Shown here: positions 50,801 to 58,763 of the stretch, piece by piece
How positions within the stretch are numbered: the first letter of the stretch is position 1
Layout of the letters: each line of letters begins with the position of its first letter
Assembly: GCF_947500695.1 (NCBI RefSeq)
Contig: NZ_CANMSS010000010.1
Location: 62,001-126,000 of the forward strand
Length of the DNA: 64,000 bases
Source: an uncultured Pseudoteredinibacter sp.
GTDB lineage: Bacteria > Pseudomonadota > Gammaproteobacteria > Pseudomonadales > Cellvibrionaceae
Direction: 5' to 3'
The notes under the pieces: model-generated
What the model was told of the DNA's origin: nothing
Seen by the model: only the letters and a program-made list of their open reading frames with translations
The model's database searches: none
Position numbers and translations under genes: made by a program

Positions 50801-52363
50801 ATGAAACGCAGAGAGTTAATAAAGTCCGCTGCTTTAGTGGGCGGAATAACCGGGCTTCCTTTGGCGCATGCTACAAAGAATGCAACTGTATTTGAGCACG
50901 GTGTAGCAAGTGGCGACCCCTTACAAGATCGCTTTATTATTTGGACGAGAGTTCACCCGAGCCAGGCGTTGCAGACAGTAAGCTGGCAGCTGGCGGAAGA
51001 TCGCGAATTTCACAATATTGTGCAGCAAGGTGAGCTTGTGGCACAGGCTGAAAACGATTTTACTCTCAAGCTTGATGTTCAGAAATTGCTACCAGCGAAG
51101 GAATATTTTTATCGTTTTGCTTGTAATAGAGAGTTCTCGCCAATAGGGCGTTGCAAAACTCTAGCGGCCGAAAATTGTAAGCAGGCTAGATTGGCGGTGG
51201 TTTCCTGCTCTAATTTCCCGGCGGGTTACTTCAATGTTTATCGAGCAATCGCGAATAAGCCTGACTACGATGCTGTCGTGCACCTGGGGGATTATCTCTA
51301 CGAGTATGGTCGCGGCGGTTATGGCACTCAGCATGCTGAAGCGCTATACCGTGAGCCCGTACCGGCCAATGAGCTTAAATCCTTAAAAGATTACCGATTG
51401 CGCCACGCACAATACAAAAGCGATACGGATTTGCAGGCTATGCATGCGACGCATCCTATGATCGCGGTATGGGATGATCATGAGTTTGCCAATAACGCCT
51501 GGCAAGATGGCAGCCCTAAAAGTAAAAGCCCGGATGCTTGGCGCAAACAACAAGCGGCGGCACGCCAAGCTTATTATGAATGGATGCCTATACGGGAAAA
51601 CGCCAATGATGGCATAAACCGGCATTTTACTTTTGGTAATTTACTTAGCCTTTCAATGTTGGATACCCGTCTTAAAGGAAGAGAGCGGCAACCCAGTCGT
51701 AAGGCCTTTGCGCAGGGGCTGGAGCGCGATCGTGAAATGCTTGGGCAAGACCAGTCAAACTGGCTTGAAGGGCAACTTTCAAAGAACAGCTGTCGGTGGA
51801 CAGCAATTGGTCAGCAGGTAATGGTGTCGCCATTTCACATGCCTGATTTGCGCAAGGTAGCAGACCCCAATGGAGATTCTGAGTTTGCGCGGTCGCGCTC
51901 TCGCAAGCACTATCAAGCGGTAATTGAATCCAGTAAATACGGACAACCCATGTTGCTAGATGCCTGGGACGGATACCCCGAAGCCCGGGATCGGTTTTTA
52001 GAAATTTTGGGTAAGCATAGTGAAAATGCCGTCATCCTAACGGGCGATATCCACACGGGAATATGTTCTCAAATTTCGATACCGAGTAGACCTCAACAAA
52101 AAATCACAGAGTTAATTACCAGCTCGGTAACCTCCCCAGGCTTAGATGATTATCTGCCAAGCTTCCAGGGGAGTTCGGTATCTGATGCCTTTATCGAAAA
52201 AAATCCCCATCTTAGCTATGTCAATGGCAAGGATAAGGGCTGGATAGATGTGCATTTTCAAGTCGATAAAATGTCGGCTTGCTGGATGACTGTAGATAAT
52301 ATCCACTCATACAGCTTTACGGTCAATGAAAAATATAAGAAAACGGTTATTGCTAAAGGTTAG
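50801..52363 (+). CDS. phoD: PhoD-family alkaline phosphatase / phosphodiesterase
   Basis: Metallophosphoesterase that hydrolyses phosphate mono- and diesters outside the cytoplasm. A Tat-type signal is seen (MKRRELIKSAALVGGITGLPLAHA, twin Arg at 3-4). The N-terminal Fn3-like PhoD domain (FEHGVASGDPLQDRFIIWTRV) leads to the metal-binding core: AVVSCSNFPAGYFNVYRAI, VVHLGDYLYEYG, AVWDDHEFANNAW and LTGDIHTG. 520 residues, like Bacillus PhoD. It starts a plus-strand operon: the HAD gene begins 5 bp later. No clear Pho box was found; control by the adjacent TetR looks more likely. A role in phosphate supply is the simple alternative. Confidence 0.92.
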   Translation: MKRRELIKSAALVGGITGLPLAHATKNATVFEHGVASGDPLQDRFIIWTRVHPSQALQTVSWQLAEDREFHNIVQQGELVAQAENDFTLKLDVQKLLPAKEYFYRFACNREFSPIGRCKTLAAENCKQARLAVVSCSNFPAGYFNVYRAIANKPDYDAVVHLGDYLYEYGRGGYGTQHAEALYREPVPANELKSLKDYRLRHAQYKSDTDLQAMHATHPMIAVWDDHEFANNAWQDGSPKSKSPDAWRKQQAAARQAYYEWMPIRENANDGINRHFTFGNLLSLSMLDTRLKGRERQPSRKAFAQGLERDREMLGQDQSNWLEGQLSKNSCRWTAIGQQVMVSPFHMPDLRKVADPNGDSEFARSRSRKHYQAVIESSKYGQPMLLDAWDGYPEARDRFLEILGKHSENAVILTGDIHTGICSQISIPSRPQQKITELITSSVTSPGLDDYLPSFQGSSVSDAFIEKNPHLSYVNGKDKGWIDVHFQVDKMSACWMTVDNIHSYSFTVNEKYKKTVIAKG

Positions 52364-52368
52364 TTTTA

Positions 52369-53259
52369 ATGAAGTTGTCCATTTTATTGTCTCTCGTTAT
52401 GGTGTTTTCCCCTTTGGTCTTAGCAGGGTCCAAGGATAGCTTGCCGAATTGGAAATCGAGTCTATCTAAAACTCGATTATCACAGTTTATAAGGGATGCA
52501 AGTGACCCTGAGGCAAAGAACTATGTTGCCAAAGAAGATCGCATAGCTATTTTTGATGTGGATGGAACCCTTTGGGTCGAAAAGCCAAACTATGCTCAGC
52601 TAGATTTTGTCTTGTCACTTAAGGCGAAAGAGCTAGCAAAGGCAAAGCCAAAATCCGAAAAAGATCTTTTGGCACTGTCGTCTGCTGTTTTTGAGGGAGT
52701 TAGCGAAAAGGAATATCAGCAAAGCGCGCGCGAGTTTTTGCTGAGAAAAAGTCGCCATTCAAGATATGATAAAAAGCAGGCTCAGTTAGTCTATCGGCCA
52801 ATGCTTGAATTAATGGCGATGCTACGTGAGCACGATTTTGAAATCTATCTTTGTACTGGCTCGGATGAAGGTCTGATCCGTTCTGTGTCGCAAGAGTTAT
52901 TCTCAGTCCCTCCGCAGAATGTAATCGCCCAAAATGTCAGTTATGTAATGTCAGATGGCGAATTGGTTCGCTCAGGTATTTACAGAACACCTATCAACTT
53001 AGCCGAAGGTAAGGTCAGCAATTTGCAACATAGGCTCGGTAAAGCGCCTGTGCTTGCTGTCGGAAATTCTATGGGTGATTATCATATGTTGAAATGGGTT
53101 TCTCGTTCAGGTGGTCTGGCGGCCTTGCTGGTGCACGATGATCAACTAAGAGAATATGACTACGGTAAAAAGAATAAAAAATTGGCTAAAGCTTTTTCAG
53201 GTATGGATATTGTTAGGATCAGTATGCGAGAAGAGTTTCTGCAATTGTTCGGCGACTAG
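52369..53259 (+). CDS. Exported HAD-superfamily phosphatase
   Basis: 296 residues with a short signal peptide (LSLVMVFSPLVLAGS). HAD motif I is IAIFDVDGTLWVEK (nucleophile Asp63, acid Asp65); motif II is in IYLCTGSDEGLI; motif IV is LAVGNSMGDYHML. This is the phosphoserine-phosphatase-like branch with a helical cap. The export signal and its place 5 bp after phoD suggest it removes a phosphate from a small ester in the periplasm. It is 15 bp from the paraoxonase gene. The substrate is unassigned. Confidence 0.87.
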   Translation: MKLSILLSLVMVFSPLVLAGSKDSLPNWKSSLSKTRLSQFIRDASDPEAKNYVAKEDRIAIFDVDGTLWVEKPNYAQLDFVLSLKAKELAKAKPKSEKDLLALSSAVFEGVSEKEYQQSAREFLLRKSRHSRYDKKQAQLVYRPMLELMAMLREHDFEIYLCTGSDEGLIRSVSQELFSVPPQNVIAQNVSYVMSDGELVRSGIYRTPINLAEGKVSNLQHRLGKAPVLAVGNSMGDYHMLKWVSRSGGLAALLVHDDQLREYDYGKKNKKLAKAFSGMDIVRISMREEFLQLFGD

Positions 53260-53274
53260 ATTAGAGAGTGGATT

Positions 53275-54324
53275 ATGCGCTATATAACTTACGGATTGAT
53301 TCTGATCCTAGTTTTTACAGCTCTGCTTGTGGCTTATGTATGGCAGTCGCTTGGTGGGGCTAATGAGCTGTCCACTAGTGACTATCAATCTTGTGAGCTT
53401 ATAAAAGGACCGGTCGGTGCTGAGGATATCGAACTTGGGTTTGACGGATTTGTCTATATTTCTTCTGATGATCGTCGCGCTCACCTGAGTGATCCATCTG
53501 GAGTGGGGAATATTTATCGTTTTCAGGGCGCTGCTGAGAAACATGATCTTCAGCTTATGGAGCTTCCTGCGGGTTTAAATAGTTTTCACCCTCACGGTAT
53601 AAGTTACTTTAAGGAAGCTAATAAGGAATACCTTTTTGTTATTAATCATCGTGTCCCTGCTGCAGCTGATGGGGGGCACGATATCTTCCTGTTTAGGATT
53701 GATGGTCTTCGTTTAATCACTGCGAAGCAACTTGCTGTTCCAGATGGTTTCTCACCAAATGATATTGCCGCGATCTCTAGCGAGGAGTTCTACTTTAGCA
53801 GTGACCGAAAAGCCTTATCCGGAATGGCTATGTACGTCGAAGTGCTGCTGGGTTTGGCTCGGTCCTCCATTGGGCATTATTATCAAGGTCAATGGAAGAT
53901 GGCCGTGGACGGTTTGGCTTTTGCTAATGGTATTGCTTACTCTCCGCGCCATCGGCAGCTCTGGGTTTCTGAGTCACGAGCGGGGCAGTTACGAAAGTAC
54001 CAGCAAAATGAAAAAGGTCATCTAGAGTTGCGGCAAACACTCTCTTTGGGTAATAGCCCCGATAATATCTCTGTGTTGGACAATGGGGATCTTCTAGTGG
54101 CAGATCATGTTAATGGTGTGGCGCAGGCTCGCAATGCGGATGACCCTACTATTGCTTCACCAAGCCGTATTTGGAAAGTGAAGGCCAATGGCAAGCTTGA
54201 TATGCCACAGTTGCAATTAGATGGGCGAGCCTACTCAGCTGCAAGTGTGGCGGTAAGTATCAATAATCAGTTGCTTCTGGGGTCAATTTACAATGACGGT
54301 TTATTGCTTTGTTCGGCTGAGTAG
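53275..54324 (+). CDS. Paraoxonase (PON)-type arylesterase/lactonase
   Basis: A 349-residue six-bladed propeller of the arylesterase/paraoxonase family. N-terminal membrane anchor at residues 5-23, as in the uncleaved leader of mammalian PON1. All PON1 key positions are matched by motif: Glu50-Asp51 (GAEDIE), His107 in FHPHGIS, His125 in INHR, Asn162-Asp163 (SPNDIAAI), Asn218 (FANGIAYS), Asp263-Asn264 (SPDNISVL). Cys40 and Cys346 match the PON1 disulphide. Family activities are hydrolysis of lactones, aryl esters and, weakly, organophosphate triesters with calcium. It is the third gene after phoD and the HAD phosphatase. The physiological substrate is unknown. Confidence 0.88.
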   Translation: MRYITYGLILILVFTALLVAYVWQSLGGANELSTSDYQSCELIKGPVGAEDIELGFDGFVYISSDDRRAHLSDPSGVGNIYRFQGAAEKHDLQLMELPAGLNSFHPHGISYFKEANKEYLFVINHRVPAAADGGHDIFLFRIDGLRLITAKQLAVPDGFSPNDIAAISSEEFYFSSDRKALSGMAMYVEVLLGLARSSIGHYYQGQWKMAVDGLAFANGIAYSPRHRQLWVSESRAGQLRKYQQNEKGHLELRQTLSLGNSPDNISVLDNGDLLVADHVNGVAQARNADDPTIASPSRIWKVKANGKLDMPQLQLDGRAYSAASVAVSINNQLLLGSIYNDGLLLCSAE

Positions 54325-54349
54325 TAAGTATTTTTGTGCTGAAAATAAA

Positions 54350-54371
54350 AAGCCCGGCGATAACCGGGCTT
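54350..54371 (-). terminator. Terminator downstream of ettA
   Basis: AAGCCCGG / CCGGGCTT with a 6-nt loop. On the minus strand it is followed by TTTTATTTTC. It sits between the convergent paraoxonase and ettA genes. Confidence 0.85.
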
Positions 54372-54390
54372 CTGGCTTAGACCTTAAAGC

Positions 54391-56055
54391 TTAGGCTTTA
54401 ATGGGCTTGTACTTCATTCGCTTAGGGCCGGCATCGGCGCCTTTACGGGCAACAAAGTCTTCATGGTATTCAGTGTAATTACCTTCAAAGAATACAATAT
54501 CACTTTCGCCTTCATAGGCTAGGATATGTGTCGCTACGCGATCTAAGAACCAGCGATCGTGCGAGATTACCAATGCGCAACCTGGGAAGGTAAGTAGGGC
54601 TTCTTCCAGTGCGCGTAAGGTTTCAACATCCAAATCGTTTGACGGTTCATCGAGTAGTAAAACATTGGCGCCTTGCTTTAAAGTATTCGCCAAGTGCAAA
54701 CGGCCACGTTCACCACCGGATAATTCACCAACACGTTTTTGCTGATCAGTACCCTTGAAGTTAAAGCGGCCGACATAGCTGCGTGAACTAACTTCGTAGT
54801 TGCCAATCTTCAAAATATCGTGGCCATCGGAAATGGCTTCCCAAACATTTTGGTTGTCGTCTAGGTTTTCACGTCCCTGTTCAACATAGGCCACTTTAAC
54901 CGTCTCGCCTAATTCTACAGAGCCTGTATCAGGCTGTTCGGTACCAGCGAGCATACGGAATAGGGTGGATTTACCGGCACCGTTACCACCGATAATGCCA
55001 ACGATAGCGCCCTTAGGAATGGTTAGGCTTAGATCGTCAATTAACTTACGATCACCAAAGCTTTTGCTTAGGTTTTTGATTTCTATAACCTTATCACCTA
55101 GGCGCTCTCCCGGCGGGATATAGATTTCATTGGTCTCATTACGAGTTTGGAAATCTTGCGACTGCATTTCATCAAAGCGAGCTAAACGCGCTTTGTTTTT
55201 AGCTTGACGACCCTTCGGGTTCTGACGCACCCACTCTAATTCAGCCTTGATGGCTTTGTTGTGCGCAGCCTCAGCTTTTTGTTCTTGCTCAAGACGCTGC
55301 TCTTTGGTTTCTAGCCAAGTAGTGTAGTTGCCTTCATAAGGAATACCGTGGCCACGGTCGAGTTCCAAAATCCAACCGGCTGCATTATCTAGAAAGTAGC
55401 GATCGTGGGTAATGGCCACTACGGTGCCAGAGAATTCTTGTAGGAACTGCTCAAGCCAGAATACTGACTCGGCGTCCAAGTGGTTAGTCGGCTCATCAAG
55501 TAACAGCATATCCGGGCGGGATAGCAGCAGGCGACAAAGCGCTACGCGGCGCTTTTCACCACCGGAGAGTTTGCTAACATCGGCATCCCAGGGTGGTAGA
55601 CGCAAAGCGTCGGCTGCCTGCTCCAATTTGTGATCTAAATTGTGAGCATCCCAAGCTTGAATAATATCTTCGTATTGCCCTTGCTGTTTAGCCAGTGCGT
55701 CGAAGTCAGCACCTTCTTCGGCATAGGCTGCGTATACCTGATCTAAACCCGCGATGGCATCAAGTGCTTCACGAACACCATCTTCAACATTGCCACGCAC
55801 ATCTTTTGCTTCATCCAATTGTGGCTCCTGCGGGAGGTAGCCAACCTTAATACCTGGCATTGGGCGGGCTTCACCGTTGTAATCGGTATCGACGCCAGCC
55901 ATGATGCGTAGCAGGGTGGATTTACCTGAACCGTTCAAACCAAGAACGCCAATTTTTGCGCCAGGGAAGAAACTCAAGGATATATCTTTCAGAATTTGAC
56001 GTTTTGGTGGGACGATTTTGCCCACTCTGTTCATGCTGTAAACGTATTGCGCCAT
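54391..56055 (-). CDS. ettA: Energy-dependent translational throttle protein EttA (ABC-F)
   Basis: Ribosome-associated ABC-F ATPase that gates the first elongation step according to ADP/ATP. At 554 residues it matches E. coli EttA. Two intact ABC domains: Walker A GLNGSGKST and GGNGAGKST, signatures LSGGEKRRVALCRLLL and LSGGERGRLHLAN, Walker B LLLDEPTNHLD and LLLDEPSNDLD. The inter-domain linker (about 245-320) is charged, with RQAKNKARLARFDE. The N-terminus MAQYVYSMNRVGKIVPPKRQILKDISLSF is family-typical. A single-gene unit divergent from the carotenoid oxygenase gene. Confidence 0.97.
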   Translation of the reverse strand: MAQYVYSMNRVGKIVPPKRQILKDISLSFFPGAKIGVLGLNGSGKSTLLRIMAGVDTDYNGEARPMPGIKVGYLPQEPQLDEAKDVRGNVEDGVREALDAIAGLDQVYAAYAEEGADFDALAKQQGQYEDIIQAWDAHNLDHKLEQAADALRLPPWDADVSKLSGGEKRRVALCRLLLSRPDMLLLDEPTNHLDAESVFWLEQFLQEFSGTVVAITHDRYFLDNAAGWILELDRGHGIPYEGNYTTWLETKEQRLEQEQKAEAAHNKAIKAELEWVRQNPKGRQAKNKARLARFDEMQSQDFQTRNETNEIYIPPGERLGDKVIEIKNLSKSFGDRKLIDDLSLTIPKGAIVGIIGGNGAGKSTLFRMLAGTEQPDTGSVELGETVKVAYVEQGRENLDDNQNVWEAISDGHDILKIGNYEVSSRSYVGRFNFKGTDQQKRVGELSGGERGRLHLANTLKQGANVLLLDEPSNDLDVETLRALEEALLTFPGCALVISHDRWFLDRVATHILAYEGESDIVFFEGNYTEYHEDFVARKGADAGPKRMKYKPIKA

Positions 56056-56258
56056 AGCGCGTCAGCCTCCAATCAGTGCATAGAAATTGCCGCTATTGTA
56101 CCTGAGCCAACAAAAAGTGGCCCGCTCATAGGCTATTTATTTTCACTTTGTGCTAATTTAGCTTTTATAACTTGCATTAATAAACTTACTAAGCCATGAT
56201 TAGCTCATAGTGATAACAATATAAACTTCGAAATAGCCAGAAATGGAGGCCACAAGCC

Positions 56259-57797
56259 ATGAATTCACCAATAGACGCTGCCAATCTAGAGGTCGCTGCA
56301 AAGTGCACCATTATCGAAGACAAGCAGGGCAACCCAGCCCCAAATGCACCCGCTTGGACTAAGGAAATCGACAATCCTTATCTGCATGGTGTCTATGCGC
56401 CAATCTGTGAAGAGGTGCAGGCTGATACATTAGAGGTTGTAGAAGGTGAGATTCCTGCTGATCTGTATGGCGCTTATCTGCGCAACGGTCCCAACGCGGT
56501 TTATAAACCTCGCTTTAACTACCATGCCTTCGATGGCGATGGCATGTTGCACATGATCAATTTTAAAGACGGCAAGGCCAGTTACCGTAACCGTTGGATT
56601 CAAACGGATGCCAAAGTAAAAGAAGCAGAAGAAGGCACGGCTGTTTGGCCGGGTGTGATGGGGCCATTTGATTTCAGTTTGCCAGGTTTCCCCATTAAAG
56701 ATACTTCCAATACCGACGTGATGTACTACAACGGCCATATTATGTCGCTATGGTACAACGCTGGTATTCCATACAAGCTTGATATGGACACCTTAGATAC
56801 CAAGGGTAGAGAAGATCTAAATGGTGGCCTTAAGCGGGCACTATCGGCTCACTCTAAAGTCGATTTGGAAAATGGTGAGTTGGTCTTCTTTGATTACTCT
56901 GACGACTACCCTTATTACACTTACGGCATCGCCGATAAAGATGGCAATATCAAACACGAAGCTGGCGTTGCCTTGCCGGGCCCGCGCCTGCCTCACGATA
57001 TTGGCGTAACACCTAATTATGTGATTGTGCATGACTGTCCTTTCTTCCACGACGTGGACTTATTGGAAAAAACCAACAAGCGAGTAATGACCTTCCATCG
57101 TGATGTGCCAACTCGATTCGGTGTTCAGCCACGTTACGGTAATGGCGATGAAGTGAAGTGGTTCGAATGCGAGCCTTGCTACATTTTGCATGTAACCAAC
57201 TGCTGGGAAGAGGGCGATTGGGTGATTCAGGTAGGCTGCCGCTCAACCAATCCAATGCCAAAAGCGGATCCTACTGAGGGTGAGCTTTCTCATATGTTGG
57301 CTTATATGCGACTTGAAGCTAACTTGTACGTCTGGAAGTTTAATATGAAGACAGGCGAGGTAATTGAGCATGATATTGATACGCTAAATTCCGAGTTTAA
57401 CCGCTCTAACCCTCTTTATATGGGCTATAAAACCCGCTACAGCTTTAACCAGTACATTATGACCCGCAAGGATGACGGCGTAGGTACCTTAGCATTTGGT
57501 GCAATGCTGAAATATGATGTTGAAAATGGCGATTTAGAACGCTGGGATTATGGCGAAGGTGTATTCGGTAGTGAGGCGCCTTTCTGTCCGGCAAAAGGTG
57601 CGACTCGCGATGATCCCGAAGATCAAGGGTACTTGGTGACCATTGCTACCGACACTAACGACTGGACGTCTTACTGTTTAATCTTTGATGCGCGAAATGT
57701 TGCTCAGGGACCTGTCTGTAAGTTGAAGCTGCCACAGCGCGTACCAGGAGGCTTCCATGCTAGCTGGGTGCGAGGAGAGGATCTTTACAGCGAGTAA
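56259..57797 (+). CDS. Carotenoid cleavage oxygenase / lignostilbene dioxygenase-type enzyme
   Basis: Non-haem iron dioxygenase of the RPE65/carotenoid oxygenase family that cleaves C=C bonds in carotenoids or stilbenes. At 512 residues it is full length. The four iron-binding histidines are matched by motif: His198 (SAHSKVD), His246 (RLPHDIGVT), His311 (YILHVTNCWEEGD) and His500 (GGFHASWV). Start ATG 56259 follows GGAGG. No signal peptide. No carotenoid biosynthesis genes are in the window, so either carotenoids come from food or the genes lie elsewhere; stilbene-like lignin dimers are another possible substrate. Ends at a strong terminator. Confidence 0.93.
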   Translation: MNSPIDAANLEVAAKCTIIEDKQGNPAPNAPAWTKEIDNPYLHGVYAPICEEVQADTLEVVEGEIPADLYGAYLRNGPNAVYKPRFNYHAFDGDGMLHMINFKDGKASYRNRWIQTDAKVKEAEEGTAVWPGVMGPFDFSLPGFPIKDTSNTDVMYYNGHIMSLWYNAGIPYKLDMDTLDTKGREDLNGGLKRALSAHSKVDLENGELVFFDYSDDYPYYTYGIADKDGNIKHEAGVALPGPRLPHDIGVTPNYVIVHDCPFFHDVDLLEKTNKRVMTFHRDVPTRFGVQPRYGNGDEVKWFECEPCYILHVTNCWEEGDWVIQVGCRSTNPMPKADPTEGELSHMLAYMRLEANLYVWKFNMKTGEVIEHDIDTLNSEFNRSNPLYMGYKTRYSFNQYIMTRKDDGVGTLAFGAMLKYDVENGDLERWDYGEGVFGSEAPFCPAKGATRDDPEDQGYLVTIATDTNDWTSYCLIFDARNVAQGPVCKLKLPQRVPGGFHASWVRGEDLYSE

Positions 57798-57815
57798 ATC
57801 TCTTTGCTCTGTAGC

Positions 57816-57849
57816 ATTAAAAAACCCAGCATTTGCTGGGTTTTTTAAT
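57816..57849. terminator. Terminator after the carotenoid oxygenase
   Basis: Perfect 15-bp stem (ATTAAAAAACCCAGC and complement) around an ATTT loop, with T and A tracts; works for both strands. Confidence 0.93.
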
Positions 57850-57891
57850 GACTTCGCTTGAGGCATAAATACTTGCCTGCTGCAATTAAGC

Positions 57892-58188
57892 CTAGTCTTT
57901 CTTAATAGCTTCAGCGGCCTGTGCGGCGGCCATGGCTTTCTCGTGTTCGTCTTTTTTAATATCTTGCAATACTTGCAAGTTAGCACGAAAGCGCTCGGTT
58001 AAGTCATCGATACCTTTTTCTGAAAGGTAGCCGGCATTGCCGGTAGACACATATGAGCAGTAGTTGGCGCTTGCGGTCATTAAAGCGGCAGCAACTAAAT
58101 TAGGGTTTTCGGTTTCTTGAGCGGCTGTATTGCACATTTCGATAAACAGGCCGGTCAGGCGGTGATGTTCTTTTTGTAGGTCGTCCAC
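57892..58188 (-). CDS. Small helical protein, possibly DUF3144
   Basis: 98 residues, mostly helical, soluble. The pattern LFIEMCNTAA...NLVAAALMTASANYCSYVS followed by ERFRANLQVLQDIKK resembles DUF3144 proteins (small proteobacterial proteins of unknown function), though I cannot confirm the match without a profile search. The end is rich in Ala and Lys. Start GTG 58188 is uncertain: no clear ribosome site, and the frame stays open upstream without an ATG. It may be independent of the ABC operon 118 bp upstream. Confidence 0.6.
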   Translation of the reverse strand: MDDLQKEHHRLTGLFIEMCNTAAQETENPNLVAAALMTASANYCSYVSTGNAGYLSEKGIDDLTERFRANLQVLQDIKKDEHEKAMAAAQAAEAIKKD

Positions 58189-58306
58189 GTCACAGTTCCA
58201 GTTCTTATTAAAACTGCTGAATGATGCGCTTTGTTGGCATATAGGTCAATATGCTTGGTCTGCTTTGCTCAATTGTTTCCTTAGAGCCGCCGCTATTGCT
58301 GGCGAG

Positions 58307-58750
58307 TCAAAAGTTAAAGCTTTCGTTCCTGGGGCTGTGAACCAGCTCTAAATTAGGAGGACTTAATGAGAGTCCTCGAATGCTAATGCTATTCTGGATT
58401 GTGCTGGCGATTTTATCTCTTGTGATGTTTGCGCCGCAATCTCCATTGCAATTCAAGGTCCAAACTTTCCGAATGTTATTTTGCTGGTCGAGCAGCAGTA
58501 ATAGCTTCAGCTTGGCCTTTTGTCCATTTCTATTGATATCGAGGTTCTTGATTACACCGAGATAGCTTGTCATTTTGCTATGCCCATGGGTTTTGCTTGA
58601 GTCAGGTGCAAGTTCACTGAGCTTACCGTCAAGTTGGTGCTTGGCTAGCAAGCTTAAGGCTGCAAGTAATATAAATATAAGTACTAGTCCTACACTGCTG
58701 CTTGAGTTATCTGAATCGATTCGACTGTATTCCAAGTTGCTGCTTTTCAT
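58307..58750 (-). CDS. Unrecognised single-pass membrane protein of the ABC exporter operon
   Basis: 147 residues, not recognised. A polar, Ser/Asp-rich N-terminus (1-19), one membrane segment (SVGLVLIFILLAALSLL, about 20-36), then a roughly 110-residue domain probably on the periplasmic side, with a Cys pair in LNCNGDCGAN. It is far too short for an HlyD-type adaptor, which would be expected beside a PrtD-type exporter. It starts 13 bp after the ABC gene ends, so it is cotranscribed. It may be a partner subunit; this is inference. Confidence 0.65.
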   Translation of the reverse strand: MKSSNLEYSRIDSDNSSSSVGLVLIFILLAALSLLAKHQLDGKLSELAPDSSKTHGHSKMTSYLGVIKNLDINRNGQKAKLKLLLLLDQQNNIRKVWTLNCNGDCGANITRDKIASTIQNSISIRGLSLSPPNLELVHSPRNESFNF

Positions 58751-58763
58751 CTATACACTCGGC

